DNA from: Acidobacteriota bacterium
GTDB taxonomy: Bacteria; Acidobacteriota; Terriglobia; Acidiferrales; UBA7541
Length of the DNA: 39,879 bases
Assembly (NCBI GenBank): GCA_013289825.1
Contig: JABCZF010000036.1
Span: 1 to 39,879, forward strand
Reading direction: 5' to 3'
Each line of letters begins with the position of its first letter. Position 1 is the stretch's first letter. Under the pieces are notes generated by a model. That model searched no databases, was not told the DNA's origin, and saw only the letters and a program-made list of their open reading frames with translations. Below, one piece after another: positions 26,400-34,650 of this stretch. The position numbers were made by a program, and so were the translations under genes.

Positions 26400-26966
26400 T
26401 CAGAGTGACGCTGCGGAGGTGGGACCGGAAACTTGCTCTTGAAGCGAATGAGATTTTGGGCGTCGGAAGCGGAACCAGAAGTAGAGGACGGCGAAGGCGA
26501 AGAAGGCGCCGATGGAGTCGAGCAGGGAATCGTAGGGTGAGGCGGTGCGGCTGGCCACGAAGGCTTGATGGATTTCATCCATGATCGAATAGCCGGCAGC
26601 GAAGGACAGGGCGGAGATGCCCCAGGCCCAGCGCCAGCCTTTGCGATCGCCGCGGACGCCGCGGTAGATCAGGAGGCAGAAAATAAAATATTCGGTGAAG
26701 TGCGCGCTTTTGCGGATGATGTGGTGAATGAACTTGAATTGAGTTTCGGTGAGATGGGGAAAGAGCCACTTCACGAAGAAAGAGAGAACGGTCGCGGTGT
26801 GGTCCGAGGAGAAGGAGTCGGTCGAGAGGGTGAAGATGACGCAGGCCCAAGCAACGGCGGGCCACCAGGCGCGAAGCCAGGCGGGAATCAGCAGCTTGTG
26901 AAGGTGCGGCTGCATCTCCGGCAAATGCGGGGCGGGGCGAGGATTGCGCCAGGGCTGTTCAGCCAC
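26400..26966 (-). CDS. VanZ-like membrane protein
   Basis: 188 residues with four hydrophobic segments and the VanZ-like signature: RKSAHFTEYFIFCLLIYRG, then MDEIHQAFVASRTASPYDS and a final Asp in LLDSIGAFFAF. The H-x-x-E-Y and D-E-x-H-Q residues are all present. VanZ itself confers low-level teicoplanin resistance, but most homologues have no established role and I do not claim resistance. It starts at a GTG with GAGGAG six bases upstream. It lies 151 bp after guaB and before the SpoIIE-type phosphatase, on the same strand. Confidence 0.88.
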   Translation of the reverse strand: MAEQPWRNPRPAPHLPEMQPHLHKLLIPAWLRAWWPAVAWACVIFTLSTDSFSSDHTATVLSFFVKWLFPHLTETQFKFIHHIIRKSAHFTEYFIFCLLIYRGVRGDRKGWRWAWGISALSFAAGYSIMDEIHQAFVASRTASPYDSLLDSIGAFFAFAVLYFWFRFRRPKSHSLQEQVSGPTSAASL

Positions 26967-27117
26967 GATGCGCTCCTCGGATGAACTGGGAACAATGGGC
27001 CCAGGGGGACTTCAACCCAGAGGTCCGCGAGGACATGAAGAGACCGCCGGATTTGCGCGAGTTTGGCCGATGAAGCTTCATTTTGGACGCGATCTTCAGA
27101 ACGTAGCCGATCGGCGA

Positions 27118-28581
27118 TTACTCCATACGATAGTTCGGGGCTTCGCGAGTGATGATGACGTCGTGGACGTGGCTTTCACGCAGGCCAGCGGCGGTGATGC
27201 GGACAAATCGCGCTTTTTCTGTGAGTTCTCTCAGTGTGGGAGCGCCGACGTAGCCCATGCCGCTCTTGAGGCCGCCGACGAGCTGGTCGGTGAGTGCGCC
27301 GAGTGAGCCTTTGTACGGGACGCGGCCTTCGACGCCCTCCGGCACGGACTTACCGCGCTCCTCCGTGTCCTGCACCGTGGCATATCGGTCGGAACCCGCG
27401 TCCATGGCGCCCATCGAGCCCATGCCGCGGTAGGACTTGAAGGTGCGGCCCTGATAAAGAATGGTTTCGCCGGGAGCTTCTTCGGTGCCGGCGAAGAGGC
27501 TGCCGATCATCACGCAGGAAGCGCCCGCAGCGATGGCTTTGGTGATGTCGCCGGAATACTTGATGCCGCCGTCGGCGATGATGGGGATGCCGGTGCCTTG
27601 CGCGGCGCGCGCGGCTTCCATGATGGCGGTGATCTGGGGCACGCCTGCGCCGGTGACCACGCGCGTGGTGCAGATCGAGCCGGGGCCGATGCCAACTTTC
27701 AGACCATCGATGCCGAGGGCCATGAGATCCTTCGCGGCTTCGTAAGTGGCAACGTTGCCGGCGATGATTTGTACTTCGGGAAGGCGTTGGCGGATGGTTT
27801 TGATGGCTTCCATGACACGATCGGAGTGGCCATGGGCGGTGTCGATGGCCAGGACATCAGCTTTGGCTTTGGACATTTCTACGGCGCGCTCCAGGTAATC
27901 GCCAGTGGCGCCAACGGCGGCGCCAACGCGGAGGCGGCCTTGTTCGTCCTTTGTGGCGCGCGGATATGCTCGTTTTTTCTGGATGTCTTTTACGGTGATG
28001 AGACCTTTGAGATTGAAATCCTGATCTACCACCAGGAGCTTTTCGATGCGGTGCTTCTGCAGGATGCGCTCGGCTTCTTCGAGTGTGGTGCCGACGGCCA
28101 CGGTGATGAGATTTTCCTTGGTCATCACGGAGCCGACGAGTTGGGAGTGATTTTTTTCGAAGCGGAGGTCGCGGTTGGTGAGGATTCCGGTGAGGCGGGA
28201 GCCGCGTGTAACCGGGAGGCCGGAGATGCGGTACTTGGTCATGATCTCGAGGGCTTGGCGGAGGGTGATGTCCGGGGAGATGGTGACGGGATCAACGATC
28301 ATGCCGCTTTCGGAGCGTTTTACGCGGTCGACCTCTTCGCCCTGACGGTCGATGGGCATGTTGCGGTGCACGAGGCCTATGCCGCCCTGGCGGGCGATAG
28401 CGATGGCCAGGCGGGATTCGGTTACGGTGTCCATCGCTGCCGAGGCCAGGGGGATGTCTAGCGATAATTTGCGGGTGAAGCAGGTGCGCGTGTCGACTTC
28501 GGCCGGGAGCACGGAGGATTTGCCGGGCAGAAGAAGCACGTCGTCGAAAGTGAGACCTTCGGGAATCGGACCTTCAATCAT
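27118..28581 (-). CDS. guaB: IMP dehydrogenase
   Basis: 487 residues, full length. It catalyses IMP + NAD+ to XMP + NADH, the first committed step of GMP synthesis. The N-terminal barrel half begins TFDDVLLLPGKSSVLP, and a CBS pair inserts at about residues 95-205. The catalytic loop GIGPGSICTTRVVTGAG holds Cys304. IADGGIKYSGDITKAIAAG and YRGMGSMGAMDAGSDRY bind phosphate and IMP. The start ATG has GAGG five bases upstream. It is preceded by a promoter and a leader hairpin, so expression is probably controlled in the leader. Downstream on the same strand are the VanZ-like and phosphatase genes. Confidence 0.97.
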   Translation of the reverse strand: MIEGPIPEGLTFDDVLLLPGKSSVLPAEVDTRTCFTRKLSLDIPLASAAMDTVTESRLAIAIARQGGIGLVHRNMPIDRQGEEVDRVKRSESGMIVDPVTISPDITLRQALEIMTKYRISGLPVTRGSRLTGILTNRDLRFEKNHSQLVGSVMTKENLITVAVGTTLEEAERILQKHRIEKLLVVDQDFNLKGLITVKDIQKKRAYPRATKDEQGRLRVGAAVGATGDYLERAVEMSKAKADVLAIDTAHGHSDRVMEAIKTIRQRLPEVQIIAGNVATYEAAKDLMALGIDGLKVGIGPGSICTTRVVTGAGVPQITAIMEAARAAQGTGIPIIADGGIKYSGDITKAIAAGASCVMIGSLFAGTEEAPGETILYQGRTFKSYRGMGSMGAMDAGSDRYATVQDTEERGKSVPEGVEGRVPYKGSLGALTDQLVGGLKSGMGYVGAPTLRELTEKARFVRITAAGLRESHVHDVIITREAPNYRME

Positions 28582-28620
28582 TACAGCCTCGTTTCTGAAA
28601 ATTAACGCCTTAAAACAGCG

Positions 28621-28646
28621 CAGCCCAGCGGGTGGCCGCTGGGCTG
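28621..28646 (-). promoter_or_regulatory. Leader hairpin of guaB
   Basis: CAGCCCAGCGG (28621-28631) and CCGCTGGGCTG (28636-28646) form a perfect 11-bp stem with a 4-base loop. In the guaB transcript it lies about 40 nt from the start and 40 nt before the ATG, followed by CGCTGTTTTAAGG. A short U-run after a GC-rich stem suggests an attenuator, but the U-run begins about five bases after the stem and is weak. Confidence 0.5.
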
Positions 28647-28693
28647 GAAGACGAATGCATCAGATTGCAAAAATCAATCACTGTGAAACTTCT

Positions 28694-28722
28694 ATTCTAG
28701 GGCGCAATGGGACTGCGGTCAA
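28694..28722 (-). promoter_or_regulatory. guaB promoter
   Basis: On the minus strand, TTGACC (28717-28722) with a 17-base spacer to TAGAAT (28694-28699). The transcript would start near 28687, giving a leader of about 105 nt before the guaB ATG. Confidence 0.65.
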
Positions 28723-28902
28723 GTTCACGAATGCTGTGGCAACGGGGATTTCAGAGGAGCGGCTTGCCATTCGAATACCAAGGAACAGATTATCTTCCGG
28801 TTTATCTTCCGGTAAAAAGCCAGCAGGTCTTCTCTGCTACAGCCTGCGCCCCGAGCAACGGCAAGAGCTTGCCCTTGGGCATATCAAGGTTATGTTCGCG
28901 AA
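28723..28902. other. Gap between guaB promoter and hicA remnant
   Basis: No gene is supportable. A 12-base direct repeat TATCTTCCGGTT/TATCTTCCGGTA lies near 28788-28812. It may be a duplication relic or binding site. Confidence 0.35.
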
Positions 28903-29040
28903 CTACGGCGCAGCGTTTAAGGCTCGATGAGAACAGACGAAGTGGCCGCCTGACGCGAGTTCGAACTGGAAACCGTTGCGTTCGAAAAATCGGATGACTT
29001 CCCGGAACTCGGCGGCGGAGGTCCGGCGTATGCGAGGTCG
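28903..29040 (-). pseudogene. hicA-like toxin remnant
   Basis: The minus-strand frame reads RIRRTSAAEFREVIRFFERN then GFQFELASGGHFVCSHR and stops. This is the front half of a HicA mRNA interferase (MPRxxRxSxxEFxxVxxxxGF then SGSH, with the active His). It has no start codon and stops about 45 residues in, before the usual second strand. It follows the hicB remnant directly, in the standard antitoxin-then-toxin order. Confidence 0.65.
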
Positions 29041-29259
29041 CGAGGGGCGACTAAGGATTCTTCGTCGGTAGGGAAGGGCTCGTTCTGCTTCTTGAGGGCT
29101 CTCGATGTAGGCGGAGATGGCGCCTTTGGCTATCGTCTTAGCTTCAGAAAGGTTTCTTCCGGGGGGCACGCCTCAGGGCAACACCGGGACAGCGGCGGCG
29201 CAGTGACCCCTCCGGGGCGGCCGAAGGATGGTGTTGAAATGCGCGCGTGAGTTCTTCAT
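29041..29259 (-). pseudogene. hicB-like antitoxin remnant
   Basis: From ATG 29259 the frame reads MKNSRAHFNTILRPP and VPVLP, the HicB opening, then hits an in-frame TGA at codon 29. It resumes with NLSEAKTIAKGAISAYIES, the HicB helix. A one-base frameshift after YIES moves the remaining HicB tail, LKKQNEPFPTDEESLVAP, into another frame. The gene is therefore broken at two places or more. It begins 8 bp after the reductase stop, on the same strand. Confidence 0.7.
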
Positions 29260-29266
29260 CCGTCAA

Positions 29267-29866
29267 TCATCTTAGCGGAAGCGTCGCAGGGGGCAAACCT
29301 GCGTCGACGCGAACGTGCAGGACCTTGTACCTTGCGAGGATGCAGCCGCCTTCGAGTTGGCGGCATGCGGTGAGGGTGAGTCTCACTCGATGGCCAGGAT
29401 CGCGGAATGTAGGGATTCCTGTGCCGAGCAGAATTGGATGAATGTTCAGGCCCATTTCGTCCACCAAGCCCGCAGCGAGAAGGGGCTGGGCCAGTTCGCC
29501 GCCGCCCATCAGGCAGATGCCTTTGCCGGGGCGTCGCTTTAGATCGCGGACGAATTCGGCTGCGTCGGCCGCCACCAGTTCGACGCCGGGATCTTCGATG
29601 GACTTGAGCGTGCGCGAGAAGACATAGGTGCGCATGGCGGGCTCTTTGCGCTTGGGGTTCTTGGCTGGTTTCTCTTTGGACTGGCGTCCTTGAGCGACCG
29701 AGACTAGGTAGGTCTTGCGTCCCATCAGGATGGTGTCGACGTCCTTCCAGTAGTCCGTCATCACCTGCTGGACGTCTTTGCTGAAGTGCAGCCAGTCGAT
29801 CGAGCCATCGGCTCCGGCTAGAAAGCCGTCCAGGCTGACGGCTCCACCATAGGTAACGATGCGCAT
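29267..29866 (-). CDS. RibD C-terminal/DHFR-like reductase
   Basis: 199 residues of the dihydrofolate-reductase-like RibD C-terminal family. The N-terminus reads YGGAVSLDGFLAGADGSIDW, the core YWKDVDTILMGRKTYL, then GGGELAQPLLAAGLVDEMGL near the C-terminal half. These bind NADPH; the physiological substrate is not known. AAGGAG six bases before the ATG gives a clear start. The gene is divergent from a TetR-type regulator and has its own promoter with an operator on its start site, so it is probably repressed by that regulator. Confidence 0.85.
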   Translation of the reverse strand: MRIVTYGGAVSLDGFLAGADGSIDWLHFSKDVQQVMTDYWKDVDTILMGRKTYLVSVAQGRQSKEKPAKNPKRKEPAMRTYVFSRTLKSIEDPGVELVAADAAEFVRDLKRRPGKGICLMGGGELAQPLLAAGLVDEMGLNIHPILLGTGIPTFRDPGHRVRLTLTACRQLEGGCILARYKVLHVRVDAGLPPATLPLR

Positions 29867-29907
29867 CGTCTCGCTCCTTTCCGTTCATCAGGCGGCAAAC
29901 GCTTAAA

Positions 29908-29923
29908 CTAAATGGTCATTTAG
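29908..29923. promoter_or_regulatory. Candidate TetR operator on the reductase start site
   Basis: CTAAATG-GT-CATTTAG is a perfect 7+7 bp palindrome with a 2-bp centre. It lies five bases downstream of the -10 box, over the predicted transcription start. A TetR homologue encoded divergently 40 bp away is the obvious ligand. Confidence 0.65.
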
Positions 29924-29928
29924 AAATG

Positions 29929-29957
29929 ATACTATACGAGCGTTGAGAAACGGTCAA
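29929..29957 (-). promoter_or_regulatory. Promoter of the reductase gene
   Basis: On the minus strand, TTGACC (29952-29957) with a 17-base spacer to TAGTAT (29929-29934). The start of transcription is predicted near 29922, at the edge of the operator, leaving a leader of about 55 nt. Confidence 0.6.
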
Positions 29958-29962
29958 GTCCT

Positions 29963-30577
29963 ATGAGCCCGCGTCCCAGGAAGGTCAGCGACAGCCAGCT
30001 TTTTGCCGCCGCGCACTCGGTGATGAGCAGAGTCGGACCGCGCGAACTGACGCTTGGCGTGATTGCCAGGGAGGCAGGGGTGACGGCGGCCGTCCTGGTA
30101 CAACGGTTTGGATCGAAGCGGGGGTTGCTGCTGGCGTTGTCCGCAAAGTATTCCGACGGAGCGGGTGAGTTCATACAGGGGCTGGCGAAGCAGCACGCGT
30201 CTCCGCTGGCGGCGCTGCGCGCCTACGCAGACTGCATGGCCGGGCTGGCGGCCTCGCCAGCGGCTCTCGCGCGTAGTCTGGCCTATCTGCAGATTGATAT
30301 GACTGATCCGGACTTTCGGCGGCTTCTGGTCAAACAGGCACGTGCCACGCGGGCTGGTTTGCGACGGCTGGTCGAAGCAGCATGGGAGGCGGGTGAACTC
30401 GATCGGAGCGCGAGGCCTGCCCAGCTGGCGCGGACGATTGAGACGGTGCTAAGCGGCTCGATGATTACATGGGGGTTCTATCGGGAAGGGAACGCAGCGC
30501 GATGGATGCGCGCCGACTTGGATGCCGTGCTCGGGCCGTGGCTTCGAAAACGGCGCGGGCGAGCAAGTGGCCGTTGA
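29963..30577 (+). CDS. TetR/AcrR-family transcriptional regulator
   Basis: 204 residues. The N-terminal helix-turn-helix is recognisable in LTLGVIAREAGVTAAVLVQR and FGSKRGLLLALSA. The variable C-terminal ligand domain contains ARSLAYLQIDMTDPDFRRL, typical of TetR_C_11-like families. It most likely represses the divergent reductase gene, and perhaps itself, through the palindrome at 29908-29923. The inducing ligand is unknown. No strong ribosome site precedes the ATG, so the transcript may be nearly leaderless. Confidence 0.9.
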   Translation: MSPRPRKVSDSQLFAAAHSVMSRVGPRELTLGVIAREAGVTAAVLVQRFGSKRGLLLALSAKYSDGAGEFIQGLAKQHASPLAALRAYADCMAGLAASPAALARSLAYLQIDMTDPDFRRLLVKQARATRAGLRRLVEAAWEAGELDRSARPAQLARTIETVLSGSMITWGFYREGNAARWMRADLDAVLGPWLRKRRGRASGR

Positions 30578-30895
30578 CGATTCGTTCAGGGCTGGGTAGG
30601 GCTTTCCTTGAGCTGCGTGATGATCTGCCTCTCGTAGTCCTCTGGCTTGTGCCCGCCTTCTAATCTTAGAACTCCTATTCCAGGCGGAAAAGCGTCTGGC
30701 AAGCCAAGGGGTCCAGTCCTTTTAAACATGAACACCAATCACGTATGAGGGTTGCCTTGCCGATCGCTTGGGTTCGGCACCCAGTGCTCTGTGAACTTCC
30801 AGCCGAATTTTAAGCCGGCCGCCCAGCGTAAACTGAGCCATGAGAATCTCCACTGAGCGCCCGCGCATGGCCCGGCAGGGTTCAGATCACGCGCT
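30578..30895. other. Intergenic region with one small open frame
   Basis: No established gene is visible. The only candidate is a 39-codon minus-strand frame (30722-30841) with GGAG six bases before its ATG, encoding MAQFTLGGRLKIRLEVHRAL and a basic tail. It lacks any recognisable motif. Confidence 0.3.
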
Positions 30896-32110
30896 TCAGC
30901 GTGATTCGGAAACAAGTGCATAGGAAGAGTTCAGATACTCGCGGAATCGCGCTTGTCTGGACGCATTCCTTTCGTTGGCGATCATGTTCTCGAGAATGGG
31001 GACGAGAAAGCGGCCGTAGCGTGTGAGTGTTGTTTGGTCGTGAGTGGCCAGGGCTTGCTCCACGGCTCTTTGTGTTGCGGGTGTGACAAGTTCGAGGCGG
31101 CCGACGAAGACACGGACGGTTTCGGCCGGAGCGGGGTTGATTGAGAGTGGCAGGATGCTGTCCACGAATTGCCGGGGGACGATGTAGAGAAGGCGGCTGC
31201 CTTCCTCGAACCAGGAATCGCGCCAGGTTTCGAACATGGCCTGGGCTTCGTCTTGATAGAGGCCTTGGGCGATGAGCATGTCTACCACGGCTTGTTTCAG
31301 AGAATCGATATCGGCGTCGAGTTCCGGAAGATCGAGAGTGGGACTACTGGGGGACAGCTGTGCCATGCGGAAACCGAGTTTGTCGCCGCGGCGTTCGAAG
31401 AGCAGCACTGCGGGAATCGCCGGGTCCGACAGGCTTTCGGCCAGCAGGCTACCGTCGGAATGAATCGTCGCGGAAATGGGCACGGCAAAAGTGGAGACGC
31501 CGCGGTAAAAGAGAAATTTCTCCGTTTGCGCGCCATTGGATGTTTTGATTTGGAGAGGGGTGGAGGCGGTTTGCCGAGCGGCGTAGTAGTGATTCGTGCG
31601 ATTTTCACGCGGAAACTCGGCAAAGTTTCTTGGCTGAAGCTCGACGGAGTCCCAGGCAATGCCGCCGTCGGGATGCTGCTGGTAGAGACTCCAATCACTA
31701 AAATTCGCAAATTTCGGCGCGACGGCAGAAACCGGATAGACGTGGCTGGCGCGCGGATACCACTCGGTGATCAAGCCTTTAGAAAAAGAGACGTGCACGG
31801 AGACAGTTGTTTCGCGGTTCGTATAGAAATAGAGGACCGGGGTCTCCATGCGCACCGTGCCGAGCAGCCCGCCTTTGAACGCGACGCCACTGAAATGCTC
31901 CACAAACGACGGGAGGTCGGTTGATCCCGTGAGGGGCAGCCATTCGACAGCATGGCCGTCTTTGCCGGCGATCGAGGTGAACGTGCCCCATTCGTGTGCG
32001 GTCAGGTAGGGGTCGGGTCCGGAGGAGGGGGATTGCGCGCGAGAGATGCGAGGCAGGAGCGCTGCGAAAGTCAAAAAGAAAACGGTGCATGCCAAAGTTC
32101 TTCGTCTCAT
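30896..32110 (-). CDS. Secreted HEWGTF-type protein, unknown function
   Basis: 404 residues with a cleaved signal peptide (MRRRTLACTVFFLTFAALLP to about SRAQ). The conserved core reads TAHEWGTFTSIAGKDGHAVE, FSGVAFKGGLLGTVRMETPV, then PVLYFYTNRETTVSVHVSF, a pattern I associate with proteins of Acidobacteriota and Planctomycetota of unknown function. The middle is beta-rich, and the C-terminal 120 residues are helical, with RAVEQALATHDQTTLTRYGR. It is likely periplasmic. The ATG at 32110 has GAGGAG six bases upstream; a frame extending to 32338 adds 76 residues without signal character and would overlap the YheT gene. It is divergent from that gene. Confidence 0.8.
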   Translation of the reverse strand: MRRRTLACTVFFLTFAALLPRISRAQSPSSGPDPYLTAHEWGTFTSIAGKDGHAVEWLPLTGSTDLPSFVEHFSGVAFKGGLLGTVRMETPVLYFYTNRETTVSVHVSFSKGLITEWYPRASHVYPVSAVAPKFANFSDWSLYQQHPDGGIAWDSVELQPRNFAEFPRENRTNHYYAARQTASTPLQIKTSNGAQTEKFLFYRGVSTFAVPISATIHSDGSLLAESLSDPAIPAVLLFERRGDKLGFRMAQLSPSSPTLDLPELDADIDSLKQAVVDMLIAQGLYQDEAQAMFETWRDSWFEEGSRLLYIVPRQFVDSILPLSINPAPAETVRVFVGRLELVTPATQRAVEQALATHDQTTLTRYGRFLVPILENMIANERNASRQARFREYLNSSYALVSESR

Positions 32111-32243
32111 GTCATTGGCTCCTCGTATGCCTTTCGACTGGATTGACGGGAAATTGAGGGCGGGTGTTAACAGCGGTCGGAGGACGGCCAAGGCTGCGTT
32201 GGCGGCAACTTGCCTGGTGTGTCCGGCTGCTCTACAGTGAATC

Positions 32244-33233
32244 ATGACTTGGGACACGGAGAAATTTGAGCCGCCTATGGCGCTGCGGAATGGGCATGCG
32301 ATGACCATCGCGGCGGCGTTTGTGCGGCGCCGGTTCAACCTGCCGCCTGCGGAAGAGCGGTTATTTCAGGTGGAACCGGAATCGCGGATTCTTGGGCATT
32401 GCCACTGGCAGCCAGGAAAAGGGCGCGACGCTCCGGTGCTCGTGATTCTGCATGGGCTGGAAGGCTCGAGCGAATCGACTTACGTTTGCGGGGTCGCAGA
32501 AAAGGCGTTGCGCCTAGGTTTTCACGCGGTGCGGTTGAACCAGCGGAATTGCGGGGGCACGGAGGCGCTCACGCCGACGCTTTACAACTCCGGGATGAGC
32601 GGAGATTACCGGGCGGTGTTGGAGGAATTGTCGAACGGGGATGGCTTCGAGCAAGTCTTCTTCGCCGGATACTCTATGGGCGGGAATCTGATGACGAAAA
32701 TGGCGGGTGAATTCGGGCACGCCGCACCGAAAGCACTGCGCGGAGTCTGTGTTGTATGCCCGGCGATCGATCTCGGGGCGTGCGCGGATGCGTTGCAAAG
32801 GCGCGACAATTTTTTCTACCAGCGGCATTTTGTAAAAGGGTTGATGGCGCGGTACGCACGAAAGGCTGAACTGTTCCCGGAGCGCTATGCGAAGAACGGA
32901 TTCGGACGGGTGCGCTCGGTGCGGGAGTTCGACGACAAGATTACGGCGCCGCATTTCGGCTATCGAGACGCCCAGGATTATTACGAGGCGGTGGGAGCGA
33001 AGAAAGTCCTCGCGAAAGTATGCGTGCCGATGCTGATGATCACGGCCCAGGATGATCCATTTGTGCCGTACGAATTATTTCTGCGCGCCGCTCCGGAGCA
33101 GAATCCTGCCATAAAGTTCGTCGCGCCGGAACATGGCGGACACTGCGGCTTCATTTCGAAACGAAGCGGGGCGGAGCGATTCTGGGTGGAGCAAAGAATC
33201 GTGGAGTTTTGCGAAGCCATCAGGGAGGCGTGA
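32244..33233 (+). CDS. YheT-type alpha/beta hydrolase
   Basis: 329 residues of the YheT (UPF0017, abhydrolase_4) group. VLVILHGLEGSSESTYVCGV supplies the oxyanion loop, and FFAGYSMGGNLMTKMAGE the GxSxG nucleophile. An Asp lies in MLMITAQDDPFVPYE and the catalytic His in PEHGGHCGFISK. Such enzymes are cytosolic or loosely membrane-bound esterases of unknown substrate. It stops 2 bp before the stop of the convergent peptidase gene. It has no strong ribosome site before its ATG. Confidence 0.88.
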   Translation: MTWDTEKFEPPMALRNGHAMTIAAAFVRRRFNLPPAEERLFQVEPESRILGHCHWQPGKGRDAPVLVILHGLEGSSESTYVCGVAEKALRLGFHAVRLNQRNCGGTEALTPTLYNSGMSGDYRAVLEELSNGDGFEQVFFAGYSMGGNLMTKMAGEFGHAAPKALRGVCVVCPAIDLGACADALQRRDNFFYQRHFVKGLMARYARKAELFPERYAKNGFGRVRSVREFDDKITAPHFGYRDAQDYYEAVGAKKVLAKVCVPMLMITAQDDPFVPYELFLRAAPEQNPAIKFVAPEHGGHCGFISKRSGAERFWVEQRIVEFCEAIREA

Positions 33234-33235
33234 AA

Positions 33236-34528
33236 TCAGCCCATCGGCTTTTCGAGCGATACGGCGAAGTTTTGTGTCAAGAGTTGCGCAGGACCGTCGG
33301 GCATGATGACCATGTCGTCCTCGCAGCGGATTCCGAACTCGCCGGGAACATAAATGCCCGGTTCATTCGAAAAGGTCATGCCTGGTTCTAGGTTGGTTTT
33401 GCTGCCGCGGACTAGGTAGGGATGCTCGTGGCCGTCGAGACCAATGCCATGGCCGAGGCGATGGGTGAAGAATCTGTAATCGGGGCCATAGCCGGCGCCG
33501 GTAATCACCGCGCGAGCCGCGTCGTCAACAGTTCCAGAGAGCCGACCGGCGCGCGCCGCGTCTAATGCGGCGTCCTGAGCTTTCCGCGTAAGTTCATAGG
33601 CTTTCGCGACTTTCTCCGAGGGCTTGCCGAGGATTGCCATACGCGTGACGTCGGAGGCATAGCCATCGACACCGCAGCCACCATCAATCAAGACGACATC
33701 GCCCTCTTTGAGTTTTTGCGGTTGCTTGGTGCCGTGCGGTAGTGCGGCTGAAGCTCCGAGAAGAACCAGCGCGCCGCCGCGCAAGCCCATCTTCGAAAAG
33801 CCAGTTTCGACGAGATGGGCGATATCGTCTTGCGACATTCCTTCGCGCAAAGCAGCGAAGACCGGGCGGTACACATCGAATGTTGCTTCGCAGGCGAGGC
33901 GCATCAATTCAAGTTCGTGCGGCGATTTGCGTGCGCGACAGGCGATAGTAACGGGATCAGCGGAGAGGTATTCAAATCCCGGAGCCGCCGCGCGGAAGTG
34001 ATCGGAATACGTGAAATAGACCGTTTCTTCGACACCGAGGCGGCCCGTGCGGACGCCTTGGTCGGCCAGTGCAGTCGCGGCAAGTTTCGTGGGACTTTCA
34101 TCTTCCTGCCAGACGCGGACTTCGATGGGGAAACGCAATTGCTCGCGCAAGCGGCCTTCCTCGAAACCGGGGCAGACGAGGACAGGTTTGCCGGCGCGCG
34201 GGAGGACGAGTCCGACGAGGCGCTCGCTCAAGCCCCAATGAATGCCGGTGAAATAGTAGAGCGAAGTGCCGGGAGCGAGAAAGAGAGCGTCAAAATTTGG
34301 TTTGAGTTCCGACATGAGCTGCTGCGCGCGGGTCAAACGGGCGCGAAATTCCTCCGCCGTGATGGGTTTCAGGCGGGCGCCGAAGGGCCGCAAGCTCGAG
34401 AAGTCCGCCGTGGGAGTGTCTTCGGAAGTTCGAGCGACGGTTTTAGAGCCGGGCACCAGCGCGAGAGAAGAAGCGGCCGCCGCGCTTTCTAGGAAGCGGC
34501 GGCGCGTGGTGCCGAAATTTGTAGGCAT
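33236..34528 (-). CDS. Tat-exported M24 metallopeptidase
   Basis: 430 residues of the M24B (Xaa-Pro aminopeptidase/prolidase) type. A twin-arginine signal, TTRRRFLESAAAASSLALVP, opens the protein. The two-metal site is complete in the C-terminal half: Asp in VLIDGGCGVDGYASDVTRM (two ligands), His in FTHRLGHGIGLDGHEHPYLV, Glu in FSNEPGIYVPG, and Glu in IRCEDDMVIMP. It would release N-terminal residues before proline in the periplasm. ATG at 34528 has GGAG upstream; a longer frame to 34573 would place extra residues before the Tat motif. The next minus-strand gene upstream ends 122 bp away. Confidence 0.92.
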   Translation of the reverse strand: MPTNFGTTRRRFLESAAAASSLALVPGSKTVARTSEDTPTADFSSLRPFGARLKPITAEEFRARLTRAQQLMSELKPNFDALFLAPGTSLYYFTGIHWGLSERLVGLVLPRAGKPVLVCPGFEEGRLREQLRFPIEVRVWQEDESPTKLAATALADQGVRTGRLGVEETVYFTYSDHFRAAAPGFEYLSADPVTIACRARKSPHELELMRLACEATFDVYRPVFAALREGMSQDDIAHLVETGFSKMGLRGGALVLLGASAALPHGTKQPQKLKEGDVVLIDGGCGVDGYASDVTRMAILGKPSEKVAKAYELTRKAQDAALDAARAGRLSGTVDDAARAVITGAGYGPDYRFFTHRLGHGIGLDGHEHPYLVRGSKTNLEPGMTFSNEPGIYVPGEFGIRCEDDMVIMPDGPAQLLTQNFAVSLEKPMG

Positions 34529-34650
34529 CGAAGTTTTCTCCAGTGTGGAGAAGACGTTTAGCTGGGAAGGCATGGGTTGTCAAGCGGCATAGAGAAAAGG
34601 CTAGTGTAGGGGAGTTGCCAGGTAAGACGTTGGGAGAGATTCCTGCAGAA

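Noticed and set aside
28621..28646. Purine riboswitch in the guaB leader
   Set aside because: There is only one hairpin and no three-way junction or known core; kept as an unspecific leader hairpin.
28903..29169. 88-codon frame as a real gene
   Set aside because: It joins the middle of a hicB remnant to a hicA remnant; both halves are recognisable and broken.
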